Origin: a virus
Strand: one strand, 5' to 3'
DNA length: 27,011 bases
Virus record (IMG/VR): IMGVR_UViG_3300038534_000054
Coordinates: 1 to 27,011 of that record
Made by a program: the position numbers and the translations under genes. Every line of letters begins with the position of its first letter. The stretch's first letter is position 1. Of this stretch, positions 6,915-15,032 are shown one piece after another. The notes under the pieces are model-generated. The model saw only the letters and a program-made list of their open reading frames with translations, had not been told where the DNA came from and ran no database searches.

Positions 6915-8461
6915 TGCTACCTAATATTTTTACTTTAAAGGCCTTAAAGGCAAGGGCCAAAAAAGCATTTGAGAGAGAGATGCAGTGGGAAAACCTGCTT
7001 TCTGATGCCTACGACTATTTCCTCCCTAACAGAAACCTATTTGACCGTGATGATGTTGGTCAAAAGAAAATGGATTTAATCTTTGATTCGACTGGCCCTG
7101 TAGCTATTCAACAGGGAGCCTCGAAGCTACAAGAAAATATCGCACCTATATGGTCAAGGTGGGCTATTGCTGAAATTAGCGAGGAGATGGCCCGCGAAAT
7201 AAAGTTATCGGGTGGTCAGGTTGATGAGAATCAAATACGAGAAAGCCTAGAAGAGCAGAGCGAGATTATTTTTGACTATATAAACCGCTCTAATTTCTCA
7301 ACGCAATTCTTTGAAATGGCATTAGACCTACTGATTGGCACGGGAACGCTAATGGTACAGGAAGAGACTGACGACGATGTTATCTCATTTCATGCTTTAC
7401 CTCAGAAATATATTGCATTTGAAGAGGGGCCAAACGGCAAGATAGAAACACATTGGCGCAAACATAAGGTAAAAGCGCGTGATATTGAACGCATGTGGCC
7501 CGACTTTAAACCAAGCCAGCCTATGTCTGAGAAGATCAAGAAAGACCCTGACTGCATGATCAATTGCACGGAAGGCGTTATTTTTGATCCAGAAGCCAAG
7601 GAATACCACGGTGTGGTGTGGTGTGATGATGAGAATCATGTTTCTTGGTATTTCAACTACAAAAAATCTGGCCCTATGATTACGGGTCGATACTCTAAGA
7701 CAGCCGGTGAGGTCAGAGGTAGGGGGCCAGCCGTTCAAGTATTGCCTGATGTAAAAACTTTAAATAAGGCGAAAGAGTTTGCTTTAACCAAGGCTGCAAT
7801 TGATCTTTCGGGCATGTGGACTGCTACTGATGATGGCGTTACAAACCCTTATAACATCACGATAGCTCCAGGAGTTGTACTGCCTGTAGGGTCCAATAAT
7901 TCAAGCAATCCCTCCATATCGAGACTTGATACGTCTACCGATTTAAAGCTAGGTTTATTTGTCATTGAGGATTTACAGAATACGATTAAAACAACTTTGT
8001 TTAACGATATTCGCAGCCCTGATAGCCCTGTGCGCTCAGCCACAGAGATAGCAATAGAGCATCGAGAATTAACTAAACGTATAGGATCGGCCTACGGTCG
8101 GCTTCAGACAGAGGTGCTAGTTCCTATCTTGAAGCGCGTCATGTATATCCTTATCCGTCGAGGCAAAATTGATCCTATTCTTGCGGATAATAAAGCAGTC
8201 GATATTAAGTTTACCTCCCCGATGTCACGGGCACAGGACATGGAGGACATCTTATCTGTTCAACAGGCTGTCGAGTTCACTTTAAATACCGCTGGCCCCG
8301 ATCAAGCCAAGATGGCATATAAGCTAGAAAACTTTGGTACATGGGCCGCTAAGAAAACAGGCATGCCGGCTGAGTTGGTTCGATCTGAGGCCGAGAAGGC
8401 GCAAGTTATACAGGCAGGCGCACAAGCGGCACAGGCGGGAATGGAGGTGGCACAAGCATGA
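6914..8461 (+). CDS. Portal protein (T7-type head-to-tail connector)
   Basis: The portal forms the dodecameric ring at the packaging vertex and joins head to tail. The 515-aa product is close to T7 gp8 in length and shows the family's typical N-terminus (WENLLSDAYDYFLPNRNLF, then IFDSTGPVAIQQGASKLQEN), a middle region with FFEMALDLLIGTGTLMVQE, and a helical C-terminal part with RSATEIAIEHRELTKRIG. The C-terminus is Ala/Gln-rich, probably the barrel. The gene follows the terminase genes and precedes the scaffold and capsid genes. Start overlaps the previous stop (TGATG) with GGGGG upstream. Overlap with the next gene is ATGA. Confidence 0.9.
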   Translation: MLPNIFTLKALKARAKKAFEREMQWENLLSDAYDYFLPNRNLFDRDDVGQKKMDLIFDSTGPVAIQQGASKLQENIAPIWSRWAIAEISEEMAREIKLSGGQVDENQIRESLEEQSEIIFDYINRSNFSTQFFEMALDLLIGTGTLMVQEETDDDVISFHALPQKYIAFEEGPNGKIETHWRKHKVKARDIERMWPDFKPSQPMSEKIKKDPDCMINCTEGVIFDPEAKEYHGVVWCDDENHVSWYFNYKKSGPMITGRYSKTAGEVRGRGPAVQVLPDVKTLNKAKEFALTKAAIDLSGMWTATDDGVTNPYNITIAPGVVLPVGSNNSSNPSISRLDTSTDLKLGLFVIEDLQNTIKTTLFNDIRSPDSPVRSATEIAIEHRELTKRIGSAYGRLQTEVLVPILKRVMYILIRRGKIDPILADNKAVDIKFTSPMSRAQDMEDILSVQQAVEFTLNTAGPDQAKMAYKLENFGTWAAKKTGMPAELVRSEAEKAQVIQAGAQAAQAGMEVAQA

Positions 8462-8724
8462 GCTGGGATGATGTAGAGGTAAAATCACCTAATCAGATAT
8501 CTGAGCAGCGAGAAAAACAAGCGGCGATAGCTAAGCATTATCACGCTTGCTTTACCTCTGATTCCGGTAAGGCTGTTTTAGACCACCTTGTCCAGAATTT
8601 CATCATGTCAAATGATACCGATATTCATTCACCTAACATTGAGTACGTCAGTGGTTATCATGCGGGTGAAGCAGGCATAGTGAAAATGATTCTTAATCAA
8701 ATGAAGAGAGCGCAAGAGCTATGA
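8458..8724 (+). CDS. Bbp19-like small phage protein (88 aa)
   Basis: The product contains a short alpha-helical domain typical of proteins found between portal and scaffold in BPP-1-like podophages: HYHACFTSDSGKAVLDHLV followed by YVSGYHAGEAGIVKMILNQM. The second part matches the pattern of a conserved Gly followed by a long helix in this family. The role is unknown; position suggests a head-assembly or connector function. It overlaps both neighbours by ATGA, so it is part of the coupled morphogenesis operon. Confidence 0.7.
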   Translation: MSWDDVEVKSPNQISEQREKQAAIAKHYHACFTSDSGKAVLDHLVQNFIMSNDTDIHSPNIEYVSGYHAGEAGIVKMILNQMKRAQEL

Positions 8725-9431
8725 GTGAAGATACTTTACTAAACAGTGAACCTTCAAACGAAACAAACGAAACGGAGCAACCTTCCTTTCTGTGGGCCGA
8801 AGGTGTGGCGGGTCAAGGCGATGTGCCCGAGTGGTATAAAGCAGATAAGTATAAATCCGTATCAGATCAGGCAAAGGCGTATGGTGATCTAGAAAAGCGG
8901 TTTGGCGGTTTCACGGGTGCCCCTGAGGCTTATGAGTTAGGTGAGGATGTTGATCCCGAGGACACCTTCGTGCAAATGTTGTCCGAAATTGGCACCTCTT
9001 CAAATATGAATCAAGAGACTTTTGCTAAGGTTTATGAACTTGGTGAAAAACTGCTAGAAGCTAACGCTGGCATCAATAAAGAGCGTGAAATGGCAGCGCT
9101 TGGAGATAAAGCCGAAGAACGCATACAGAATGTTGATGCCTTTCTGAAAAACAATTTAGGTGCTGATTACGAGCGTCTAATGGCTGGCGTGAATAGTGCT
9201 GCTACTGTTGAGCTTGTGGAAAAGCTAATTGCTCAAACGGGTCAAGCTAAGTTGCCAACTGGCAATGCCGTTCCGGTTAATGTGCCAACGCAGGCCGATA
9301 TTGATGAAATGATGAATAAGACCGACGAGAATGGCAGGCAGCTTTATCATACGTCCGAGTCCTATCGTAACAAGGTACGCCAAGCTATGGCTCAAATGCA
9401 CGGAAAGTCTGAGTTTTCCTATGTGGGTTAA
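8721..9431 (+). CDS. Capsid assembly scaffolding protein
   Basis: The 236-aa acidic, largely helical product is expected to guide major capsid protein into a procapsid and then leave. Family-like features are a disordered acidic N-terminus (SEPSNETNETEQ), the block PEWYKADKYKSVSDQAKAYG then LEKRFGGFTGAPEAYEL (about residues 35-75), a helical middle, and a C-terminal basic helix (ESYRNKVRQAMAQMHG) that in scaffolds usually contacts the coat protein. It lies directly before the capsid promoter and capsid gene, the standard order. Its stop codon is followed within four bases by the -35 box of that promoter. Confidence 0.87.
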   Translation: MSEDTLLNSEPSNETNETEQPSFLWAEGVAGQGDVPEWYKADKYKSVSDQAKAYGDLEKRFGGFTGAPEAYELGEDVDPEDTFVQMLSEIGTSSNMNQETFAKVYELGEKLLEANAGINKEREMAALGDKAEERIQNVDAFLKNNLGADYERLMAGVNSAATVELVEKLIAQTGQAKLPTGNAVPVNVPTQADIDEMMNKTDENGRQLYHTSESYRNKVRQAMAQMHGKSEFSYVG

Positions 9432-9434
9432 TGT

Positions 9435-9462
9435 TTGACAATTAGCGACACATTGTTACAAT
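9435..9462 (+). promoter_or_regulatory. Strong sigma-70 promoter for the capsid genes
   Basis: A perfect -35 box TTGACA (9435-9440) is followed after 16 bases by TACAAT (9457-9462), which also carries an upstream TGT, giving an extended -10. It starts four bases after the scaffold stop. Transcription would begin near 9468-9470. It gives separate, high expression of the major capsid protein by host RNA polymerase. Confidence 0.8.
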
Positions 9463-9467
9463 TTATG

Positions 9468-9585
9468 TAATTCTCCGATACCCGTAAGGCCGGAGGTGGT
9501 TTTTAAGTTTGTATGACCGCCCCCGTATCGGGACACGCGGAAAGCAAATAGTAACTATTTTGTTTTCTGAATATTGGAGAATACT
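9468..9585 (+). promoter_or_regulatory. Structured 5' leader of the major capsid gene
   Basis: This stretch of about 117 nt has no ORF. CCGATAC (9475-9481) pairs with GTATCGG (9525-9531). Nested inside, GGTGGT (9495-9500) pairs with ACCGCC (9516-9521) including one G-U pair, with a 15-nt loop. CCCG (9522-9525) can alternatively pair with CGGG (9529-9532), which would break the outer stem. An AT-rich hairpin (AAATA and TATTT, about 9545-9559) lies nearer the gene. The ribosome binding site is TTGGAG just before ATG 9586. The fold is drawn by eye; the role could be mRNA stability or translational control. Confidence 0.5.
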
Positions 9586-10431
9586 ATGTCTAAGTTTCTT
9601 TCAGATGTAGCACGTACGGAATTTGATAGCATGGTTAAGCATGCGTATCAGGGTTCAGGTAAGCTACGATCAACTATTGAGTATCGCGGCAATGTTGTCG
9701 GCGACACTTATAAATTCCGTCTAATGGGTAAAGGCCAAGGCCACGAACGTACTGGTTCTAGTTCTTTAGTTGTACCTATGGATATTACTCACTCGTTACC
9801 TACTGCCACTCTGACAGATTGGGAGCATCCAGAATATACCGACATTTTTGATGCGGCTACTGTGAATTTCGATGAGCAGCGCCAGCTAACTCAAACTATC
9901 GGTAAAGCAATGGGTCGCACAGAAGACCAGATCATCATTGATACTGTAGTGGCAGGTACTTACAACACCACTGCTACTGATGGTCAAGGTTTTGATATTG
10001 CCGCAAGTGATACTGGTTTCACTACTGACAAGCTGCAATCATTACGTGCTTACTATGACGACCTAGAGTGTGATGATACTGTCACTATTGTGGTATCAGG
10101 TACGGGTATGCAGCGCTTGTTAGATAACACTGAGACTACATCGTCAGACTTTAATACGGTTAAAGCATTGGTTAATGGCGAAATGAATACCTTTATGGGT
10201 TTCAAGTTCGTTACTGTTGGTGCTCGTCGTCTTGAAGGCGGTTTAGGTGGTTCGGGTTTGGTTGCTTACGCATGGGCACCTAATGCTGTTGGTCTTGCGT
10301 GTGGTAACTTATCAAAATCAATGTCTGTTGACTGGATTCCAGAACGCACCTCTTGGCTGTGTAATGGTATGTTAAAATGTGGTTCTACTATCATTGATCC
10401 AGAAGGCACAGCGCGTATCGCGTTCGTTTAA
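9586..10431 (+). CDS. Major capsid protein
   Basis: This protein forms the icosahedral shell. I chose ATG 9586 (MSKFLSDVAR), which has GGAG about seven bases upstream, over an in-frame TTG at 9574. The 281-aa product resembles the coat proteins of BPP-1-like podophages: an N-terminal part (SDVARTEFDSMVKHAYQG), then a region with YKFRLMGKGQGHERTG, then LTDWEHPEYTDIFD and a helical spine (QTIGKAMGRTEDQIIIDTVV), and a C-terminal part ending PEGTARIAFV. It has its own strong promoter and leader and lies directly after the scaffold. The fold is presumably HK97-like (inference from family). Confidence 0.88.
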   Translation: MSKFLSDVARTEFDSMVKHAYQGSGKLRSTIEYRGNVVGDTYKFRLMGKGQGHERTGSSSLVVPMDITHSLPTATLTDWEHPEYTDIFDAATVNFDEQRQLTQTIGKAMGRTEDQIIIDTVVAGTYNTTATDGQGFDIAASDTGFTTDKLQSLRAYYDDLECDDTVTIVVSGTGMQRLLDNTETTSSDFNTVKALVNGEMNTFMGFKFVTVGARRLEGGLGGSGLVAYAWAPNAVGLACGNLSKSMSVDWIPERTSWLCNGMLKCGSTIIDPEGTARIAFV

Positions 10432-10446
10432 TAGGAGAAATTAATC

Positions 10447-10722
10447 ATGGCTTTTGTAAGAACTGATCTACAAGCAATTGGCGGTCAAACTGGCACTTCT
10501 CCTACTATCTGGAGTTACACCACGACTGACACTATTGCTGATGCAAATACAGCGGGTTATTTCAATGATGCTTCTGAAGTTTTAGAAGTTGGCGATCTAA
10601 TCTATCTGTGGACTTCAACAGGTGGGACGCCTGTGGCTGTGCTGTCGCAAGTATTGAGCAACGCTTCTGGTGTTGTTGATATTGCGGACGGTACTGTTTT
10701 AGCCGCAACTGACACCGACTAA
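10447..10722 (+). CDS. Probable capsid decoration or head-stabilising protein (91 aa)
   Basis: Located 15 nt after the capsid gene with a strong ribosome binding site (AGGAG, then ATG 10447). The small Thr/Ala/Gly-rich, acidic product contains PTIWSYTTTDTIADANTAGY, then a segment with VGDLIYLWTSTGG and VSN-like strands near the end. This pattern (IWSY, a DTA-GYF element, then LKVGDLIY-like residues) recurs in small proteins immediately downstream of phage capsid genes and in some head-fibre proteins. It shares the capsid transcript and is followed by a terminator, so it should be made in large amounts, consistent with a virion surface protein. The exact role is inferred. Confidence 0.7.
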   Translation: MAFVRTDLQAIGGQTGTSPTIWSYTTTDTIADANTAGYFNDASEVLEVGDLIYLWTSTGGTPVAVLSQVLSNASGVVDIADGTVLAATDTD

Positions 10723-10726
10723 TTAA

Positions 10727-10749
10727 AAGGGGCTTCGGCCCCTTATTTA
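10727..10749 (+). terminator. Hairpin terminator after the capsid transcript
   Basis: AAGGGGC (10727-10733), a TTCG loop (10734-10737) and GCCCCTT (10738-10744) form a seven-pair stem with a very stable tetraloop, followed by ATTTA. The U tract is interrupted, so partial read-through into the tail genes is likely. The hairpin ends seven bases before the start codon of the next gene. Confidence 0.75.
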
Positions 10750-10751
10750 TT

Positions 10752-11573
10752 ATGAAATGGTTAATTTTATTACTGTTAATCCCTCTTTTTGCTTTTGGTC
10801 AAAGCTATGAATTGAGAAGCCCTGCACCGTACCCCGATAATATTAATTTGGGCGAATACCCTTTTGTCAGCACATTAAATAAATTTGCTTACCGTGACGG
10901 TATTCAAGCGGCAGATGGTGACGCTTTGGTTTGGCCTGATGGTGCGATCAATACTCCAACTATTTTGACATCTGCCAGCACCTTTACAGTTACATACAAT
11001 AATGCAACTGATGGCCTGGGGACTACTGGAGCGCTTTCATTGCTGTTTACCTACATTGATGAAAACGAAGAAGAAACTACAGGTGTTTTAACTTTAGGCT
11101 CTTCCGGTTCAGATGTAACAAGTTTTTCAGGGCTAGGAATTAATCGAGTGGTGGTGCTATCCAGTGGTTCGGCTGGATTTAATACAAACGACATTACTAT
11201 TACGGCGACAACGGGCGGTAGCACTCAGGCTTTCTTAGATGCGGGAACAAGTGTTACTCAGCAATTAATAGCCCACATTCCCGCGAATACGACTGGGATA
11301 GGTAAGTTTTTATTTGTAAATGCGTTACGCCTTTCTGGAGGCAGCGCCCCAAGAGTTGTCTTTAAAGTCAAAGTGTATAGCAGGATAACCCAAACAACGT
11401 ATGAAGTATTCCGCTATGAGATGGACACTGGTGTGCAAAACAGTTTGGCGCTTATAGACCCTATAGGTTTTAATTTCTCTCCAAGGAATGTGATTTATAT
11501 TACAGCCAATACAGACACCAATAATACCGATGTTTCTGCTAGGATTTCTATCCATCGCTATGAGAACCCATAA
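10752..11573 (+). CDS. Virion-type beta-rich protein with an N-terminal signal peptide (273 aa)
   Basis: The product starts MKWLILLLLIPLFAFGQSYE, a textbook Sec signal peptide (Lys, then a long hydrophobic core, then FAFG as a possible signal peptidase I site before Gln17); no lipobox Cys is present. The rest is Thr/Ser/Gly/Asn-rich and beta-structured, with TSASTFTVTYNNATDGLGTT, a stretch around TGVLTLGSSGSDVTSFSG, and a C-terminal beta-sandwich-like part ending RISIHRYENP. Composition and position between capsid and tail tube genes suggest a virion or head-fibre protein, yet the signal sequence would send it to the periplasm. There is no ribosome binding site: the terminator hairpin ends seven bases before the ATG. 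The stop overlaps the next start (TAATG). Family not recognised. Confidence 0.65.
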   Translation: MKWLILLLLIPLFAFGQSYELRSPAPYPDNINLGEYPFVSTLNKFAYRDGIQAADGDALVWPDGAINTPTILTSASTFTVTYNNATDGLGTTGALSLLFTYIDENEEETTGVLTLGSSGSDVTSFSGLGINRVVVLSSGSAGFNTNDITITATTGGSTQAFLDAGTSVTQQLIAHIPANTTGIGKFLFVNALRLSGGSAPRVVFKVKVYSRITQTTYEVFRYEMDTGVQNSLALIDPIGFNFSPRNVIYITANTDTNNTDVSARISIHRYENP

Positions 11574-12130
11574 TGGCCTCAAAAATAGACCTTATATCTA
11601 ATGCGTTAATCTTAATTGGTGACGTACCAATTAATGATCTTACTGGTAGTGATCGCCGCAAAGTTATTGCAAATAACCTATACGATAACATTGTTAAGAA
11701 TGAGCTATCAAAGCATCGATGGGGGTTTGCTCGAAGGCTTCAAGCATTATCGTTGTTGACGTCGACCCCTATTGGTAACGAATGGCAATATGCTTATCAA
11801 TTACCATCCGATCTGATTGCATTAATTAAGTTAGACCCACGCATTCGTTATCAGGTATATGGAACGCAAATTTATTGTGACTACAACCAAACATTGTACG
11901 CTGATTATATTTACGATTGCCCCGAATCTGAATGGCCCATCTATTTTTCAAAGATGATTGAATATGCCCTTGCTAGAGATATGGCAACGTCACTAAGAGA
12001 TTCCACTTCTATACGTGTTGAGATGGCGGCTGAGTACGAAAACGCCTCGCGTATGGCAAGGTACAGTGATTCACAACAGCACCCACAAACACCGATTGTA
12101 AGCAGACCCTTTATTGATGTGAGGCCATAA
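11573..12130 (+). CDS. Tail tube protein A (T7 gp11-like)
   Basis: This 185-aa protein should form the ring joining the portal to the nozzle of the short tail. It has the family's N-terminus (IDLISNALILIGDVPINDL, then a basic part RRKVIANNLYDNIVKNEL), a conserved-looking block WGFARRLQALSLL, and EWQYAYQLPSDLIALIKL, which is typical of gp11-like proteins, followed by a helical end (FSKMIEYALARDMATSL). T7 gp11 is of similar length. The gene lies before tail tube B as in T7. Overlaps both neighbours by TAATG. Confidence 0.88.
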   Translation: MASKIDLISNALILIGDVPINDLTGSDRRKVIANNLYDNIVKNELSKHRWGFARRLQALSLLTSTPIGNEWQYAYQLPSDLIALIKLDPRIRYQVYGTQIYCDYNQTLYADYIYDCPESEWPIYFSKMIEYALARDMATSLRDSTSIRVEMAAEYENASRMARYSDSQQHPQTPIVSRPFIDVRP

Positions 12131-14673
12131 TGGCTAAAAGCAGGTCAATACAAAATAATTTCCTTTCAGGGGTGTTATCACCACTGATAAACGGCAATGT
12201 AACCTTGCAACAGTACTATCAAGGCTTGCAGCAGGGCGAGAACGTTGTCATTGTGCCTCAGGGCGGGGTAAAGCGGCGAGGCGGCATGGCGTTTTCGCTT
12301 GAGCCTTACAACACGCTACAAAGGCTTACGACTACGCCCACGATGCCGAACGGTGGCACACCTGCAAATATTAACGATGGTGATACGGCAACCACAACGG
12401 CAACTACTACTCCGATAGGCACAACTGATCCTTATGTGGTCGCTCAGTATGATTTAGGTTCCGCACAAGAGGTCGTGCTAGTTGATGTAAAAGGAGCCAG
12501 TTTATCGGTAGGTTCATCCGATGAGTTCAGGATTCAATATTCAGATGATGGCGCAGCATGGTTTGGAAGTTATCGGAACTTATCACTTGATACAACAAGC
12601 GCAGATAAGCGGATAGAAATCAACACGGTATCAGGCTCCAGTTCGCTACCACATAGATATTGGCGACTGGTCAAAATAGGTGGCACAGATGCAGGCGCGG
12701 CGGTTGTTAATATTGCCGAGTTTAATCTCTTGGTTAATTCAGGAACACTATCTAATGTCGGCAACGTAGGCATGTCGCCTGATGTTGGTGTTGATTACTT
12801 AGCTATTCTTACGGATGGAAATATTCAAATAATCCGCTATGTTGGCAATACCCTTGTTAATGTCGGGAGTGTTGAAGCCCCTTACGCTAGTGCTGATGTA
12901 TCTAAGGTTAGAGGGGCTACGCTAGGTAGCGTTACCCTGTTATTCCACGAGGATTACCCGACACAAAGGCTAATTAACTACGGCGATCCATTTGTTAATA
13001 GTGGCGTAACAACAAATCCTTTTGATGATTATTCATATTGGTATATCGATGATGCGCCGTTTACCAACGTCCCTTTATTCGATTACAACGACAGCTTAAG
13101 TCCTGTTCCTGTCGCTGAACAGCAAGATATAGCTTTTGGTAGCTTCTCTAGGGGGATGCAATACCAGATAAACATTAATAATATTTTAAGCAAGCAAATT
13201 ACTTTTGCCGGTGACGCCACTCCAGATGAGCAAGCGTCCACAGAGGAGAATTTACGTAAGAATCTGCAAGATATGCCAGTGTTTGGTGATACGGGAATAT
13301 CGGTAAACCGTGTAGGGGCGAACCAATATCGAATCACAATTGAGGGTGAGTCTGCGGATGATTACAATTTGTTTAGCGGCTTTAATACTACAGGCACAAC
13401 GTCAGCCAGCATCACCTTTACTAAAGTTGCAACGGGGTCACCTAGGCGCGAGCCTGTATGGTCTGCTAATCGCGGTTATCCGCGCATGGGAACTTTTTTT
13501 GAGGGGCGCTTGTGGATAGGTGGCACACGAGACAAGCCGCAATCTTTATTTGCGTCTAAGTCAGGTTCCAACCTTGATTTTGATACTGGTTCAGGCGCGG
13601 ATGACGAGGCGATATTCACCACTCTATCAGGCAGGCGATTAAACGCCATTACTGATATTTATGCTGGGAGAAACCTTCAGGTTTTTACTACAGGCGGTGA
13701 ATATGCCAGTTTAACATCAGGTGTTACCCCTTCATCCGTTAATTTAAAAAACCAAACGTCTAACGGTTCGCTTGACGTTGCAGTTCAGGAAGCTGACGGG
13801 GCGGTTATCTACGCAGACCAGAATGGTAAGACTCTAAGAGAGTTTATCTATACGTTTAACGAGGATGCTTACAATTCAACCGATATCAGCGTTCTATCCT
13901 CTCATTTAATCAAAGAGCCTGTATCTATGGGCTTTCTCACAGGTACAGCATCAGATGATGCTAACTGGTTGTTTATTATCAATGCCGATGGTGATGCCTC
14001 GGTATTAAACAAGCTTAGGTCGCAAGATATAAACGGCTTTACAAAGATGACCACCACAGGCAATATTTTAAAGGTGACGGTTTTCGGTGATGAAGTTGCA
14101 TTTGTTGTTGATCGAACGATTAATGGCGTTGCAAAACGCTACGTGGAAAGGTTTACATTTTCAAATAGAATGGATTGCTCGGTGTCGTCAGTTTTTACCT
14201 CTTCAACCATAACTGGTCTAGACCACCTAGAAGGTGAAACGGTTGACGTTAGAGTAGATAACACTGTTTTAAGTCAACGCACAGTAACGGGTGGGCAAGT
14301 TGTTTTAACTGCCTCGGAGTCAACAGGACTAAATACAAGTAATGTTGTTGAGGTTGGACTCAACTTCAACGTGGCTGTTCAGTCGATGCCGATGAATACC
14401 AACATTGGAAGCGGTGAAAACTTTTTGCGATTGAAGAAAATCACGCGAATGAACTTGCGTGTCTATGAAACCACGGGCGTTTACGTCGATGGCTACCCAG
14501 TAGCGAACAGATCGTTTGGCGAGCCTTTTGGCAGTCAGGACGTGTTGACAGGTATAATTGATGATTTTTACGTTGCCGAGGGTTGGAATAGGGGCACCGT
14601 TCCCGTTATCACATGCCCAGCCCCGACGCAATTTCACCTGCAAGCTATTGAGTATGAGGTAGAATCGTCGTGA
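12130..14673 (+). CDS. Tail tube protein B / nozzle (T7 gp12-like) with an inserted discoidin-like domain
   Basis: This 847-aa protein should form the distal nozzle of the short tail. Residues 1-60 show the family N-terminus (SIQNNFLSGVLSPLINGNV, then VVIVPQGGVKRRGGM). Between about residues 74 and 201 lies a segment with the pattern of F5/8 type C (discoidin) domains: INDGDTATT, YDLGSAQEVVLVDVKG, FRIQYSDDGAAW, HRYWRLVKIGG, VNIAEFNLLV. The remaining nozzle part resumes after it (VGVDYLAILTDGNIQIIRYV; later VWSANRGYPRMGTFFEGRLW, a typical gp12-like block). Discoidin domains usually bind carbohydrate or lipid, so the tail tip may touch host surface sugars. T7 gp12 is 794 aa. The start has GAGG six bases upstream. 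Confidence 0.88.
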   Translation: MAKSRSIQNNFLSGVLSPLINGNVTLQQYYQGLQQGENVVIVPQGGVKRRGGMAFSLEPYNTLQRLTTTPTMPNGGTPANINDGDTATTTATTTPIGTTDPYVVAQYDLGSAQEVVLVDVKGASLSVGSSDEFRIQYSDDGAAWFGSYRNLSLDTTSADKRIEINTVSGSSSLPHRYWRLVKIGGTDAGAAVVNIAEFNLLVNSGTLSNVGNVGMSPDVGVDYLAILTDGNIQIIRYVGNTLVNVGSVEAPYASADVSKVRGATLGSVTLLFHEDYPTQRLINYGDPFVNSGVTTNPFDDYSYWYIDDAPFTNVPLFDYNDSLSPVPVAEQQDIAFGSFSRGMQYQININNILSKQITFAGDATPDEQASTEENLRKNLQDMPVFGDTGISVNRVGANQYRITIEGESADDYNLFSGFNTTGTTSASITFTKVATGSPRREPVWSANRGYPRMGTFFEGRLWIGGTRDKPQSLFASKSGSNLDFDTGSGADDEAIFTTLSGRRLNAITDIYAGRNLQVFTTGGEYASLTSGVTPSSVNLKNQTSNGSLDVAVQEADGAVIYADQNGKTLREFIYTFNEDAYNSTDISVLSSHLIKEPVSMGFLTGTASDDANWLFIINADGDASVLNKLRSQDINGFTKMTTTGNILKVTVFGDEVAFVVDRTINGVAKRYVERFTFSNRMDCSVSSVFTSSTITGLDHLEGETVDVRVDNTVLSQRTVTGGQVVLTASESTGLNTSNVVEVGLNFNVAVQSMPMNTNIGSGENFLRLKKITRMNLRVYETTGVYVDGYPVANRSFGEPFGSQDVLTGIIDDFYVAEGWNRGTVPVITCPAPTQFHLQAIEYEVESS

Positions 14674-15032
14674 ATGATTTAAGTGTTGTCGAGATGGAAG
14701 AGGAGATGAGACACCTCCCGCAAATAAAGCTGGAAACAATACACCGTTTTTCGGATGGGTGTTATGCCAGAGAGCTAAGAATTCCAGCGGGTGTTATGTT
14801 GTCTGGAGCCTTACACAAAACCAACCACCATTGGGTTCTTTCTAAAGGTAAAATCTTTGTTAAAAATGGAAATGAGAAAATTATCTACGAAGCCCCTTAT
14901 CATGGGCAGACGTATTCAGGGGATAAAAGGATTATATTTGCTTTTGAAGATTCAGTATTTACAACTTTTCATGTAACTGATTCAACAGACATTGAAGAGA
15001 TCGGACGCGAGATTTTAGGAGAAGAGTTATGA
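14670..15032 (+). CDS. Phage cupin-domain protein (120 aa)
   Basis: A GTG start at 14670 is chosen because GAGGT lies nine bases upstream and the codon overlaps the previous stop (GTGA); the in-frame ATG 24 bases later has no ribosome binding site. The product is a single small beta-barrel of cupin type: VMLSGALHKTNHHWVLSKGK (H49, H53, H54), EAPYHGQTYSGDKRIIFAFE, then FTTFHVT (H101), arranged as expected for metal-binding His pairs. Cupins with this signature occur beside tail or internal virion genes of many podophages. Their job is not known to me; it may be structural or enzymatic. It overlaps the next gene by ATGA. Confidence 0.8.
   Translation: MNDLSVVEMEEEMRHLPQIKLETIHRFSDGCYARELRIPAGVMLSGALHKTNHHWVLSKGKIFVKNGNEKIIYEAPYHGQTYSGDKRIIFAFEDSVFTTFHVTDSTDIEEIGREILGEEL

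Noticed and set aside
7397-7738. Two minus-strand open frames inside the portal gene.
   Set aside because: They lie wholly within a well-supported coding gene on the other strand and look like complement shadows.
9574-9585. Upstream TTG start adding four residues to the major capsid protein.
   Set aside because: It lies inside the ribosome binding site region; ATG 9586 has GGAG at good spacing.
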